The position numbers and the translations under genes were made by a program. 64,000 nucleotides of DNA, taken from NCBI GenBank assembly GCA_942491345.1, contig CALOAN010000020.1, positions 124,001-188,000 of the forward strand. Reading direction: 5' to 3'. The notes under the pieces were generated by a model. It was not told the DNA's origin. It saw only the letters and a program-made list of their open reading frames with translations, and did no database searches. This stretch comes from JAHEEL01 sp942491345. GTDB taxonomy: Bacteria > Actinomycetota > Acidimicrobiia > Spongiisociales > UBA5794. Below, piece after piece: positions 51,401 to 58,750 of this stretch (position 1 is the stretch's first letter; each line of letters begins with the position of its first letter).

Positions 51401-52228
51401 GCTCGTGCATATGGCGTTATCGCCTGGACACACATGATGACCGACGACCCTCGCGCACTGGACGTCTGCCGCCAAGCGTTGAAGCTCTACGAGGAACTCG
51501 GCGATCTGGTTGGCCAAAACGACATGAACAACAACCTCGGAGTCCTCGCCTACTTCGACGGCCGGTGGGACGAGGCCCTGCGGTACTACCGCCAGAGTCG
51601 CGATGGAGCGGAGCGCGTGGGCAACATCGTCGACGTGGGTTTCGCCGAGGCGAACATCGGAGAGCTTCTCGTCAACCAGCGGCGATTTGATGAGGCCGAG
51701 GAACGCCTCACGGCTGCCGTAAGGGTGCTCAGGTCGACCGGCGAGCTTTCAATGGCCGCATTTGCCGAACTTCAGTTGGCACGGATACTGAAAGAGCGTG
51801 GTGCGCTCGATCGCGCTGAAGCTATGTTGCGCGAGGTCGAGAGTGAATCCGATGCCAACGGATTTACCGCAAACGTGCTCGAAGCAAGATTGCATCTCGC
51901 AGACTGCTCGATTCGATCGGGTGACTACTCAGGCGCCCTCGAGCAGCTCGAAGACGCCATGTCCGATGCCGGTGAAGAGGCAGCAATGTTCGGCCCGACC
52001 GAAGCTCGGCTCCGGGCTCTTGCGCTCGGCGGCGCAGGCCGTTCTGACGAGGCGATCGGGATTCTTGAAGCCGGCGTTGAGACCGCACGTGATCGTGGCC
52101 AGCCGTATGACGAAGCCCTCATGCTCGACGCGGTCGCCGAGATCATCGAGCACGACCTTCCAGAGGTTGCGGGCGAGAGCCGCGTCGAGGCCGAACGCAT
52201 CATGCGGACGCTGGGCGTTCGCGTCTAG
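48440..52228 (+). CDS. Soluble adenylyl cyclase-like protein: two cyclase domains, NTPase, TPR
   Basis: 1262 residues. Cyclase domain 1 (about 35-190) keeps both metal Asps, Asp42 ('FVDISGF') and Asp92 ('FGGDALLL'), but its Asn/Arg positions read Thr and Glu ('GVGGTTTTAMEKVA'). Cyclase domain 2 (about 248-420) lacks the first metal Asp ('SVGFVRFCGV') but keeps Asn369 and Arg373 ('GDTVNVAARL'). Together they would form one complementary active site, as in mammalian sAC. An AAA/STAND-type NTPase follows with Walker A 'GDAGSGKS' (465-472) and Walker B 'VVLEVEDAQWMD' (586-597), then TPR-like helices from about 840 to the end. Cytoplasmic; likely a regulated cAMP producer. Confidence 0.88.
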   Translation: MTSTIESVASFDRYVPRIATNWDVDAPGRRWQELDATLCFVDISGFTNLSEKLAQRGRIGAEELTAVLNLVFANMLEIAYFQGGSLLKFGGDALLLMFTGYDHATRAASAAVEMRTALRASTESPTAAGRVRLRMSVGIHSGPIHIFRAGSIHQELVIAGVGGTTTTAMEKVAGPGEILVSAGTRERVPADAIGSSKGAGWLLRWRKAHCIAPGPVSRDARDPESLKAWVPVGLREYLGAGDTEPEHRIASVGFVRFCGVDQRLADEGADWVAEAIDDTMGLIQSAAAEEDVTFLGTDINEDGGKAILVAGAPVARDGDEARLLRAVRAIADAPAPLDLHFGVNRGHVFTGEVGTEFRATYTVMGDTVNVAARLMAAAHARSIYATPGVLDQSGTLFAATALPPLRVKGKAEPLTAYAVGEELGDRTFEAHDELPFVGRSAQLADLRAVLSSVGGASGSVVKVIGDAGSGKSRLVRQALVEFPDLPTITIRAEPYGSTTPYRAWRDPIRGILGIERSSNEEMARALEGRVADIAPDLLAVLPLIADVTHIDVPDTPEVAEIEPKFRQDRLVASVVSLLDRLVTQSVVLEVEDAQWMDEASSHLLGHLAQTIGERPWALVVTRRGDSGGFLPDEGRVITVRNLSPVETEQLVNAATPATPLHPKDVKAICARTGGNPLFIEELLRVVTETGSADELPDSIGSLLSASIDALPFLARRVLRYTSVLGRTFRASMAKAILADETLALDEATRSVLGDFIEDGGHGVLRFRNAMVRDVAYDGLSYRRREDLHRRAARAIAEASHGNPDDVADQLAMHYSLGNDHANTWRYARVAAARAMRSYSNTEAAAQLERALGAARRLPDVPAQERSTTWAQLGDVRERAGLFDTALEAYRRSSKLIDNDPVAQAELLLKRAWVRERAGTYSIALREATKARRVAATANDASDTYRIAANASAFQALVRLRQGKLKDALARAQAALTEADRVGEKAATARAYGVIAWTHMMTDDPRALDVCRQALKLYEELGDLVGQNDMNNNLGVLAYFDGRWDEALRYYRQSRDGAERVGNIVDVGFAEANIGELLVNQRRFDEAEERLTAAVRVLRSTGELSMAAFAELQLARILKERGALDRAEAMLREVESESDANGFTANVLEARLHLADCSIRSGDYSGALEQLEDAMSDAGEEAAMFGPTEARLRALALGGAGRSDEAIGILEAGVETARDRGQPYDEALMLDAVAEIIEHDLPEVAGESRVEAERIMRTLGVRV

Positions 52229-52246
52229 GCAACGGCGGTTGAGTCC

Positions 52247-52292
52247 GAATCGGCGGGGCCGATCCGCATAGTCCGGAACGCCCCGCCGATTC
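52247..52292. terminator. Bidirectional terminator between convergent genes
   Basis: GAATCGGCGGGGC (52247-52259) and GCCCCGCCGATTC (52280-52292) form a perfect 13-bp stem with a 20-base loop between the cyclase and the leftward secreted protein. Confidence 0.7.
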
Positions 52293-52304
52293 TGACCTAC
52301 TCCG

Positions 52305-53558
52305 CTACTTCCAGCGCGGGTCTCCCTGGCCATGCCACCACTGGATCTGCTGCCAACCGTCTTCCGTCAGCTCGATGTCGTGGTCGATGAGGCACCATGG
52401 GATCTCCTCGCCGCCGACGATGGGATGGGTGTATTCACCACCGCTCACGGACACGCACGCAACTCCAGGGACGTAGTTGTCCACGCCGTCGTTGGTGTAG
52501 TCGATCTCGCGGACCGGCGGGGCGATCGGGTTGACGATGGGGTCGCTGGGATCCCAGTCGATTCTCACGATGAACTGCGCACCCTCGCCGCCATCGAGGT
52601 AGTTGAAGTACACGCTGTCGGACTGTATCTGGAACGTGTAGGGGACTGCGTCCACCGTGCAATCGCCTTCGCCCTTCAGGTCGTTGAGGCGCTCGACCGA
52701 TCCGTCGACAGCCGGACCGTCGGCTGCGATCGATGTCGGAGCGCGTGGCCCGTCGCAGAGGAGGTCTCCGTCGAAGTCCTGCGAGGTGACGATGTGGAAC
52801 AGCGTCTGGGTCACGCCGGGATACAGGCGTGACTCGCCGGCCTCGATCTGTGCAGCCCCGTCTCCTCCGCCTTCTATCGAAACGAGAGCCTTGCTGTTTC
52901 CGGTGGGCGAGAAGGTCACAGACGTGAACACGTCGGCTGTGGTACCGGTGATTACGACGACGGTGTTGTCGCCGACACCCGCATCCGCGCCGTTGTCCGA
53001 CGCCGAGTTGAGGGTCTTTGTGCCGGCTCCTGCGCCGTTGTCGAGTTCGTAGGCGAGCTGGGCGTCCTGCTTGCCTTCGATATCAACCTCTATCCGATCG
53101 ATTGCGTACGTCGAATCGAAGAAGCCACCGAGGGAGAAGGTCAGCGACTGCGAAGTGCTGATTTGTCCGTTCGAGGTCGCGCAGTTGTTCTTGGTCCGCA
53201 CACCGAACCCATTGCTCACCAAACCGATGTCTTTGTTGCTCGGTGACGTCGCAACGGCAAGCAGCGACGCCTCGCCGGAGCCGCCTGTCGGTGTTGTCAC
53301 ATTGCACCTGAGCACGCCGATGAACTGCTGCTCGTCGTAGTCGGCTATGTCGAACGACGTCGATGGGTTCTCGTAGTAGCGGATCCAGTTGTCACTCGCA
53401 CTGGGCCCCGTGCTGAGCAGCACAACCCCTGCATCGGTTGTGACCGTCGTGCCTTTCGCATCGGTTGCCGGTATGAACACCAGCATCGCGACAAGCAAGG
53501 CTGCCGCAAGGACCACCAATCCAACTCGGCCGTATCGGCGTCGCGATAGAACAGACAT
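52305..53558 (-). CDS. Secreted protein of unknown function
   Basis: 417 residues from ATG 53558 (GGGGAGGG upstream). Signal segment 'VGLVVLAAALLVAMLVFIPATDA' near 11-33. The mature part is beta-rich and Gly/Asn/Asp-rich, with paired cysteines ('RCNVTTP', 'NNCATSNG', 'LLCDGPR', 'GDCTVDA', 'VACVSVSGG', 'PWCLIDHD') that could form disulfides. No family recognised. A surface or matrix protein is plausible. Confidence 0.68.
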   Translation of the reverse strand: MSVLSRRRYGRVGLVVLAAALLVAMLVFIPATDAKGTTVTTDAGVVLLSTGPSASDNWIRYYENPSTSFDIADYDEQQFIGVLRCNVTTPTGGSGEASLLAVATSPSNKDIGLVSNGFGVRTKNNCATSNGQISTSQSLTFSLGGFFDSTYAIDRIEVDIEGKQDAQLAYELDNGAGAGTKTLNSASDNGADAGVGDNTVVVITGTTADVFTSVTFSPTGNSKALVSIEGGGDGAAQIEAGESRLYPGVTQTLFHIVTSQDFDGDLLCDGPRAPTSIAADGPAVDGSVERLNDLKGEGDCTVDAVPYTFQIQSDSVYFNYLDGGEGAQFIVRIDWDPSDPIVNPIAPPVREIDYTNDGVDNYVPGVACVSVSGGEYTHPIVGGEEIPWCLIDHDIELTEDGWQQIQWWHGQGDPRWK

Positions 53559-53710
53559 GTACCCTCCCCGGTATCGAAGCCTTGTTCGCAACTCTACCGA
53601 TCAGTATTCACGCCTGCTGGGGAGTTCTTCGGTGGTCGCAGAAGAGGCCATTCTGATCACAATCACGGGCGGCGAGCCACGGATTGTCAGACGCCTGAGG
53701 GTTTGTGTGG

Positions 53711-54094
53711 CTACTCAGTCGACGGGATACGCCACGGCGGGTTGAGCCGGTTCTCGTCGGCGTGATACAGGCATACCTTGTTGTTGGCCGGGTCGTGCAG
53801 CCGCGCTTCGCGCCACAACCACCGCTGATCCTCGGGCCGTGAGTCGAAAACGATGTCCGCTGATTCAAGCTCTCTGACGGTGCGGTCGAGGTCGTCGCAC
53901 TCGAAGTACACGACGGGGATAGCCCCGCCGTTGATCTTGTCCACCACGCGGGCGGAGAGAGTCGTGTCTCCGTCGGGCAGACAAACCGGGCGTAGTGGTC
54001 GCTCGCCACGATCTGGATGAGCCCCAGCTTCCGTGTAGAACTCCACTGATTCAGCCACGTTGGTACATGGCATGGTCACTTGATTCAGTCTCAT
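53711..54094 (-). CDS. VOC-family protein with a compensated internal frameshift
   Basis: 127 residues from ATG 54094 (GGGAGG upstream). Start 'LNQVTMPCTNVAESVEFYTEAG' and end 'NGGAIPVVYFECDDLDRTVRELESADIVFDS...ARLHDPANNKVCLYH' are good VOC sequence. Between 'EAG' and 'DGDTTLSA' the frame gives nonsense, while the adjacent frame gives 'LIQIVASDHYARFVC', the expected strand. So one inserted and one lost base lie about 50 bases apart. Confidence 0.75.
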   Translation of the reverse strand: MRLNQVTMPCTNVAESVEFYTEAGAHPDRGERPLRPVCLPDGDTTLSARVVDKINGGAIPVVYFECDDLDRTVRELESADIVFDSRPEDQRWLWREARLHDPANNKVCLYHADENRLNPPWRIPSTE

Positions 54095-54119
54095 GGCGCC
54101 TCCCGTTTGATCTGACACT

Positions 54120-54139
54120 CCCGGTCGGCGGCGACCGGG
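54120..54139. terminator. Short GC hairpin between two leftward genes
   Basis: CCCGGTCG and CGACCGGG pair perfectly around a 4-base loop, 4 bases beyond the stop of the acyltransferase gene. Possibly a terminator or attenuator before the VOC gene. Confidence 0.45.
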
Positions 54140-54142
54140 TGA

Positions 54143-54700
54143 TCAACGATTGAGTTCGACCGGCCCGAGGTTCTGCGGCTTGAGGCCACGCTTGTCAGCG
54201 TAGAAGGCCTGCGCCTGCACCATCCACGCGTCGATGTCGCCGTTGACCTTGAGCGATGGGCCGAATCCCATCCGCTTCGTATCGCAGTCCACGAAGGCCA
54301 TGACCACGGGAACGTCGGCGCCGTCAGCAATGCGCCAGAAGCCCGACTTCCACTTGGATCCGCCGGCTCGTGTTCCCTCCGGTGCGATCGCCAGGCGCAG
54401 AGCGTCTGCCTCGCCGAACGCCTGGACGAGCGTCGCAACGACCGCCTTCGAACCTCCCTGTACCGGGATTCCTCCCCATCTGCGCATCAGCCAGCCGAGC
54501 GGTCCGACGAACAGACCTTCGTGCATCAGGTAGCGCATCCTGAGACCGAAGTGGCCGATGACTGCGAGGTACACGAAGAAGTCCCAGTTGGAGGTGTGGG
54601 GATAGCCGATAGCGACGTACTTCTCTTCGTCGGGCGCCTGCCCGACGATCTGCCATCCGGCGAGCCGGAAGTACATCTCGCTCAGCCATTTCACACGCAA
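54143..54700 (-). CDS. 1-acyl-glycerol-3-phosphate acyltransferase-like protein (PlsC fold)
   Basis: 185 residues. 'AIGYPHTSNWDFFVYL' carries the HX4D catalytic motif in the form seen in small bacterial lysophospholipid acyltransferases, and 'IAPEGTRAGGSKWKSGFWRIA' is motif III with PEGTR. 'MRRWGGIPVQGGSK' fits motif II. Acts at the inner face of the membrane. TTG start, 77 bases after the GNAT gene on the same strand. Confidence 0.86.
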   Translation of the reverse strand: MRVKWLSEMYFRLAGWQIVGQAPDEEKYVAIGYPHTSNWDFFVYLAVIGHFGLRMRYLMHEGLFVGPLGWLMRRWGGIPVQGGSKAVVATLVQAFGEADALRLAIAPEGTRAGGSKWKSGFWRIADGADVPVVMAFVDCDTKRMGFGPSLKVNGDIDAWMVQAQAFYADKRGLKPQNLGPVELNR

Positions 54701-54777
54701 CCGGTACTTGGCGCCGGCGAGCAGCGACGGCGCGCGTCAGGGCGGGCCTGTGCAATCGTCCGGGAGGTTCCGCGGTC

Positions 54778-55725
54778 TCAGGCTTCGGTCTGGCCCGAAT
54801 CGCCGGGTACCAGGACCTTGGAGTAGTGCGTGTATGACGCACGCACGACCATCCCTGCGTCCACGTACAAGTCGAGCGCTCCGGTTCGAGAATCGGTGCT
54901 GAGGCCCACGGCAGGGGAGCCGCGGCGCCGGAGTTCGTCGAACGTTCTGCGGAGCAGCGCCTTTGCCAGGCCTCGGTTTCGGTGGTCGCGGCGAACGGCC
55001 AACTGCTGCACCCAACCCTCGTCCTCGTAGGGGATGCCGAACGAGACACCCACGACTTCCTGGTCGGCGACGGCTACAAACAGAAGTGTTGGGTCGAAGT
55101 CGGGGCGACCCGTCACGCCGGATCGACACTCCTCGAACGTCGACGGCTCGCGTGTCGGCCATTCGTTGAACGCATCCTCGACCACGCGGTAGACCTGTTC
55201 CTCCTCCCGCTTGGGATCAAACGGACGGATTACGACACCGTGGGGGAGTGGCGGGTGGTCGATCGCAACGCCTTCGGGGAGGCGCAACACCCACGACGTG
55301 TGCCGTGGTGTGTATCCGTGGCGAGCGAACAGCGAGATCGCATTGGCGTTGGTGTCTACAACGGTCTGCCCTACGCGAATCTCGGGACCATGGTCGGCCC
55401 GTTCCACCGCTCGGTGCTCGACCCACCCCAAGATCGCCGTTCCTATTCCGCGCCCCCGAGCGTCGGGATGCACCGTCGCCTCTGCTCGCCAACCCGGCAC
55501 TTCGGCGCTCGCGATGATGCGCCCGTCTTCGAAGACCAGCAGAACGTCAGCGGCGGGGTCGAAGCCGGGAAGCATCCACTCGCTTTCGACATCCTCGACC
55601 GTCACCGCCGGCTCGCCCGTGTCGAACTCCTCGGAGGCGCGCAGGAGCGCTGCCACGCTGGGGATGTCACCGTACGAAGCGCCGCGAACGGCCAGTCCGG
55701 AGGGAAGATGAATTCCGGGAGGCAT
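54778..55725 (-). CDS. Tandem GNAT acetyltransferase, mycothiol-synthase-like
   Basis: 315 residues with two GNAT domains. Domain 1 (about 10-150) has 'ATVHPDARGRGIGTAILGWVE'; domain 2 (about 170-305) has 'QQLAVRRDHRNRGLAKALLRRTFDELRRRG' and 'DSRTGALDLYVDAGMVV', both Q/RxxGxG/A acetyl-CoA loops. Size and layout match MshD, the last enzyme of mycothiol synthesis, but other tandem GNATs share them, so the assignment is tentative. Start ATG 55725 follows AGAGGAA. Confidence 0.75.
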   Translation of the reverse strand: MPPGIHLPSGLAVRGASYGDIPSVAALLRASEEFDTGEPAVTVEDVESEWMLPGFDPAADVLLVFEDGRIIASAEVPGWRAEATVHPDARGRGIGTAILGWVEHRAVERADHGPEIRVGQTVVDTNANAISLFARHGYTPRHTSWVLRLPEGVAIDHPPLPHGVVIRPFDPKREEEQVYRVVEDAFNEWPTREPSTFEECRSGVTGRPDFDPTLLFVAVADQEVVGVSFGIPYEDEGWVQQLAVRRDHRNRGLAKALLRRTFDELRRRGSPAVGLSTDSRTGALDLYVDAGMVVRASYTHYSKVLVPGDSGQTEA

Positions 55726-56181
55726 GCGGATTCCTCTGGACGTGTCCGGTTGATCGCTATTCGTCGGTGCTCCGCGGGCCCACGCCGCGCGGGCCTCGCG
55801 GCCGCCGGCGAGGTTCGCGTAGTAGCGCCGTCCCCCCGCCGTTGAGCGTCCCGCCGAGTAGACAGGGGGCCCAAACCCCACTCTCGAGTCGAACGGCGCC
55901 AGAACACGTCCGCCGCGCGGGCACGGGTACGTCCACGCCCGAGCGCGGCGCCGCCCGCGACGCCGGTAGTCGAGTGTAGGGTCCGAGCGCGGGAGGGTGG
56001 GGCGGCGCGAGCAGGCTGGTGTAAGATGTAGGATCGGAGGGTGGTTGGAGCCCCAACAGGGGAGCGATTTGGGCGTAGACGCGGAGTTCCAAGTCGAGAG
56101 GTGCGAGTCGAGGAGGGGCGCCCAGGGGGCGGCGTGGGGGGGGGGGGGGGCGGCGACCAGCCTCCAGAAGTAGTCAAAGAA
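55726..56181. other. Very GC-rich gene-free stretch
   Basis: No frame carries recognisable protein sequence. Base composition is unlike the flanks: runs such as CCCCCC, GGGGGCCC and GCGCGGCGCCGCCC and a 15-G tract. It holds the upstream region of the tandem-GNAT gene. It may be a low-quality assembly segment. Confidence 0.55.
56136..56150. repeat. Homopolymer of 15 G
   Basis: Fifteen consecutive G residues, by far the longest homopolymer in the window. It could vary in length by slippage or be an artefact; it does not sit in a recognisable gene or between a promoter and a start. Confidence 0.9.
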
Positions 56182-56568
56182 TCAGTGGCCGATAGCCAGT
56201 CGCGCGGCATCCGATCGCCGATCGCCGCCACTCGCACCGGCGAAGAAGAGCAGCAACCCGCCGGCAATGAGGATCAGGGCGATCGGGAAGGGTTCCTGCG
56301 CAAAGGCGATCAACAGGAGAGCCAGCGCCTGCATAGCCCCGGATACATCGTCCGATCCGTGTTTGTGAGTTTGCCGTCCGCAGACCGCTCATCCGTCGAT
56401 GGCAAGCCGGTGGCTCGGCGGTGCGAGAGCGGTGACGTGACGCCCCGGGAACTGAACGGCGACGGAAGCCCCGAGCAAACCGCCCGCCGCATCGGAACGA
56501 ACTGTCCGACCCCACCCCTGCCGGATGGCCAGCCAGAGCAGTGACTGGTCGGGACTGATTGCGAACAT
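56182..56568 (-). pseudogene. Possible small membrane protein gene with one in-frame TGA
   Basis: From ATG 56568 (GAGGAG eight bases upstream) the frame reads 'MFAISPDQSLLWLAIRQGWG' to 'SHRLAIDG', then TGA at 56389-56391. It then continues in the same frame as 'AVCGRQTHKHG' into a hydrophobic helix 'FPIALILIAGGLLLFFAG' before the final stop: 128 codons in total with one interruption. Family unknown. A paired operator lies just upstream. Could be a nonsense mutant, or two small ORFs. Confidence 0.35.
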
Positions 56569-56603
56569 TGTTGGCGCTCCTCGGGTATGATCGGCTCGAG
56601 AAC

Positions 56604-56646
56604 CGTAGGTTAATACCTACGCATGATACGTAGGAAACCACGTATC
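56604..56646. promoter_or_regulatory. Two adjacent operators sharing CGTAGG
   Basis: CGTAGGT-TAAT-ACCTACG (56604-56621) is a perfect 7-bp inverted repeat, followed by GATACGT-N8-ACGTATC (56625-56646). The pair lies 36 bases upstream of ATG 56568 on the minus strand and on the far side of the leftward GNAT stop. Typical of TetR- or MarR-type binding. Confidence 0.5.
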
Positions 56647-56703
56647 AAGGGGGTTCAAGAAACAGGATGACGAGGCCCCGGGACCGGCGACGGGAGCGAG
56701 ACG

Positions 56704-57153
56704 TCAGCGTGCGCCAGACAAGGAGCGCGACAGCACCGTGCCGCCATCGGTCGAATCGATGACGATCCAGCCTCGGTGTTCGTACCACGTCGGGACATCG
56801 GTGTAGACGTACAACTCCTCGGCCCACGACCCGGCGAGTCCGATCGCAGCCGAGAGAAGCTGAGAGCCGAGGCCGCCGGAACGCTCCGCTTCGGCGACGT
56901 AGAGCGCGTTGATCCACAGTGTCTCGACCATGTCATCGGCCCGGCGGAAGCGACCGAAGCCGATCACCCCAACCGGCCGCGCGTCCGCAACCGCAATGAG
57001 CGTCGGTGGGCAGTTCTCAGGATCGTCGAGCGAAGCAACGGTCTCCTCGTAGGTCTTCGATCCCCACGTCTCCCAGACCCACCGAGCAACGACCGGAAGC
57101 GCAGACGAATGATCCGACAACGGCTCGATCGTCGTGTGGGATTCAGCGGGCAT
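56704..57153 (-). CDS. GNAT-family N-acetyltransferase
   Basis: 149 residues. 'TLWINALYVAEAERSGGLGSQLLSAAIGLAGSWAEELYVYTDVPTWYEHRGWIVI' is the core acetyl-CoA and substrate region. ATG 57153 is preferred; the long upstream frame lacks GNAT features. Divergent from the nitroreductase, 113 bases apart. Substrate unknown. Confidence 0.8.
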   Translation of the reverse strand: MPAESHTTIEPLSDHSSALPVVARWVWETWGSKTYEETVASLDDPENCPPTLIAVADARPVGVIGFGRFRRADDMVETLWINALYVAEAERSGGLGSQLLSAAIGLAGSWAEELYVYTDVPTWYEHRGWIVIDSTDGGTVLSRSLSGAR

Positions 57154-57266
57154 GGGTCTCCGGGACCGGGCGTGCGGGAGAGCGGTCGGGGCTGCGAGTG
57201 TAGGTGTCGGGGTCCACGGTAGGGATCGCATGTCGGGACAGGCACCATCGGTTGTAGGCTCGCCGG

Positions 57267-57860
57267 ATGGAGTTCCTCGATGTCGTTCGCAGACGAAGAA
57301 GTGTTCGCGCCTATACCCCCGACCGGCCACCGTTCGAAGAACTCGAACGTATCGTCGACCTGGCTCGTCGTGCCCCTTCGGCCGGGTTCTCGCAGGGCCT
57401 CGACTTCCTCGTGCTCGACGATCCCGACGCTGTTGATCGATTCTGGACGTTGACCCACGATCCCGAACGCGAGGACCGGCAGGCCCATGAGAAGTCCCCC
57501 GTGGTGATCCTCGTGTTCTCGGATCCGCAGCGGTATCTCGCGCGCTATTCGGCTGATGACAAGATCGAGTTCGGACTCGATGATCTCGACCGCTGGCCGG
57601 TGAGGTTCTGGGACGTCGACGGGGGTATGGCGTCGATGTTGCTTCAGTTGGCGGCAGTCGACGCCGACCTCGCCACGTGGTTCCTCGGCATCGGCTACGG
57701 CGAAGATGACGTGCGGCGCGAGTTCTCCATTCCCGACAACCGCATGATGGTCGGCGTGATCGCCATCGGGTATCGCGACCCAGACGAGACGCCGACCGGC
57801 TCGGGTGTTACGCGTCGACGCCGACCGCTCGACGACCAACTCCACCGCAACGGTTGGTAG
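57267..57860 (+). CDS. FMN-dependent nitroreductase-family protein
   Basis: 197 residues. 'FLDVVRRRRSVRAYTPDRPPFEELERIVDLARRAPSAGFSQG' has the FMN-binding 'RRSVR' and 'APS' motifs, and 'GGMASMLLQLAAVDADLATWFLGIG' and 'VGVIAIGYRDP' complete the fold. Reduces nitro groups, quinones or flavins with NAD(P)H; natural substrate unknown. Confidence 0.88.
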   Translation: MEFLDVVRRRRSVRAYTPDRPPFEELERIVDLARRAPSAGFSQGLDFLVLDDPDAVDRFWTLTHDPEREDRQAHEKSPVVILVFSDPQRYLARYSADDKIEFGLDDLDRWPVRFWDVDGGMASMLLQLAAVDADLATWFLGIGYGEDDVRREFSIPDNRMMVGVIAIGYRDPDETPTGSGVTRRRRPLDDQLHRNGW

Positions 57861-57929
57861 CGGCGGCCGGCAGCTCGCGAATCATCGCTGTTCTCGAACC
57901 CGATACTTCAGGCGGTTCTTCGTCTCGGT

Positions 57930-58145
57930 CTAGATGCCGCCCTCGTGTTTGAACGAAAGCTTGACCTTCGTGCGGAACGCAGCGATCGATCCGTCGGTGG
58001 CGATCTGTAGGTCGAGGTCGGTGACCTCGGCGACCCGCAGATCCCGGAGCGAGTCACCCGCCGTCGCCACGGCAGTCTTTGCCGCGTCCTCCCACGAAGT
58101 CTCGCTCGTTCCGACGAGTTCGACGATCTTGTATACGGATCCCAT
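57930..58145 (-). CDS. Dodecin-family flavin-binding protein
   Basis: 71 residues, the dodecin size. 'VYKIVELVGTSETSWEDAAKTAVATAGDSLRDLRVAEVTDLDLQI' matches the family from start to finish. Forms dodecameric shells that store flavins or CoA. Too short for many gene finders. ATG 58145 has GGAGGT just upstream (seen as ACCTCC on the + strand). Confidence 0.9.
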   Translation of the reverse strand: MGSVYKIVELVGTSETSWEDAAKTAVATAGDSLRDLRVAEVTDLDLQIATDGSIAAFRTKVKLSFKHEGGI

Positions 58146-58234
58146 GGCACCTCCACATTCGGGTCCTCGTTCGAGCATACGCGCAGCACCCGAGTGGCGT
58201 TCGGTCGTTCCGGGATTTCCGCGTCGAACTGCCG

Positions 58235-58750
58235 TTAACCGACCCCGCGCAGGTCACCCGTGGGCATCGGGCGAACCTCACGGCCGGGAGTCCCACTCTG
58301 GTATGCGTCGAGGAATTCGCGACGGGTCGCTTCCAAACGCGAGACGGCCACCCTGCAGACGCGGACCAGCATTGCGTAGCCGAACGCTCGATCGCTCTCC
58401 ATGGCTTCCCGGAGCAGTGGAGCGTCGACCCTCATCGCGGTGACCGGGGTGAGTGCCGTTGCGTCGTACGTGCCGAGGTAGGGCGGAAGCAGCCACGACC
58501 AGCCGACGATCTCCCCGGCTTGGACGACCTGAAGGGTGCGCGACTCCGCTCGATCAACGTACATCTCGAGGGCGACCTCACCTCGATCGATGAGGAAACA
58601 TCCATCGGCGAGCTTGCCCTCCTGGACGAGCTTGTCGCCCGGCTCGAACGAGAGATACGACAGCCCACAACCCTCGAGTGTGCTGATGTCGTCGTCACTC
58701 AACGCTGCGACGAAAGGATGTCTCCTCAGCCGCTGACCTAGATCCGTCAT
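58235..58750 (-). CDS. Cyclic nucleotide-binding (CAP_ED) domain protein
   Basis: 171 residues. 'HPFVAALSDDDISTLEGCGLSYLSFEPGDKLVQEGKLADGCFLIDRGEVAL' and 'AGEIVGWSWLLPPYLGTYDATALTPVTAMRVDAPLL' form the beta-roll; a short helical tail follows with no winged helix. So it is a sensor or adaptor rather than a CRP-type DNA binder. Similar single-domain proteins open group 3b hydrogenase operons. It is divergent from the Hdr operon. GGAGG precedes ATG 58750. Confidence 0.82.
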   Translation of the reverse strand: MTDLGQRLRRHPFVAALSDDDISTLEGCGLSYLSFEPGDKLVQEGKLADGCFLIDRGEVALEMYVDRAESRTLQVVQAGEIVGWSWLLPPYLGTYDATALTPVTAMRVDAPLLREAMESDRAFGYAMLVRVCRVAVSRLEATRREFLDAYQSGTPGREVRPMPTGDLRGVG

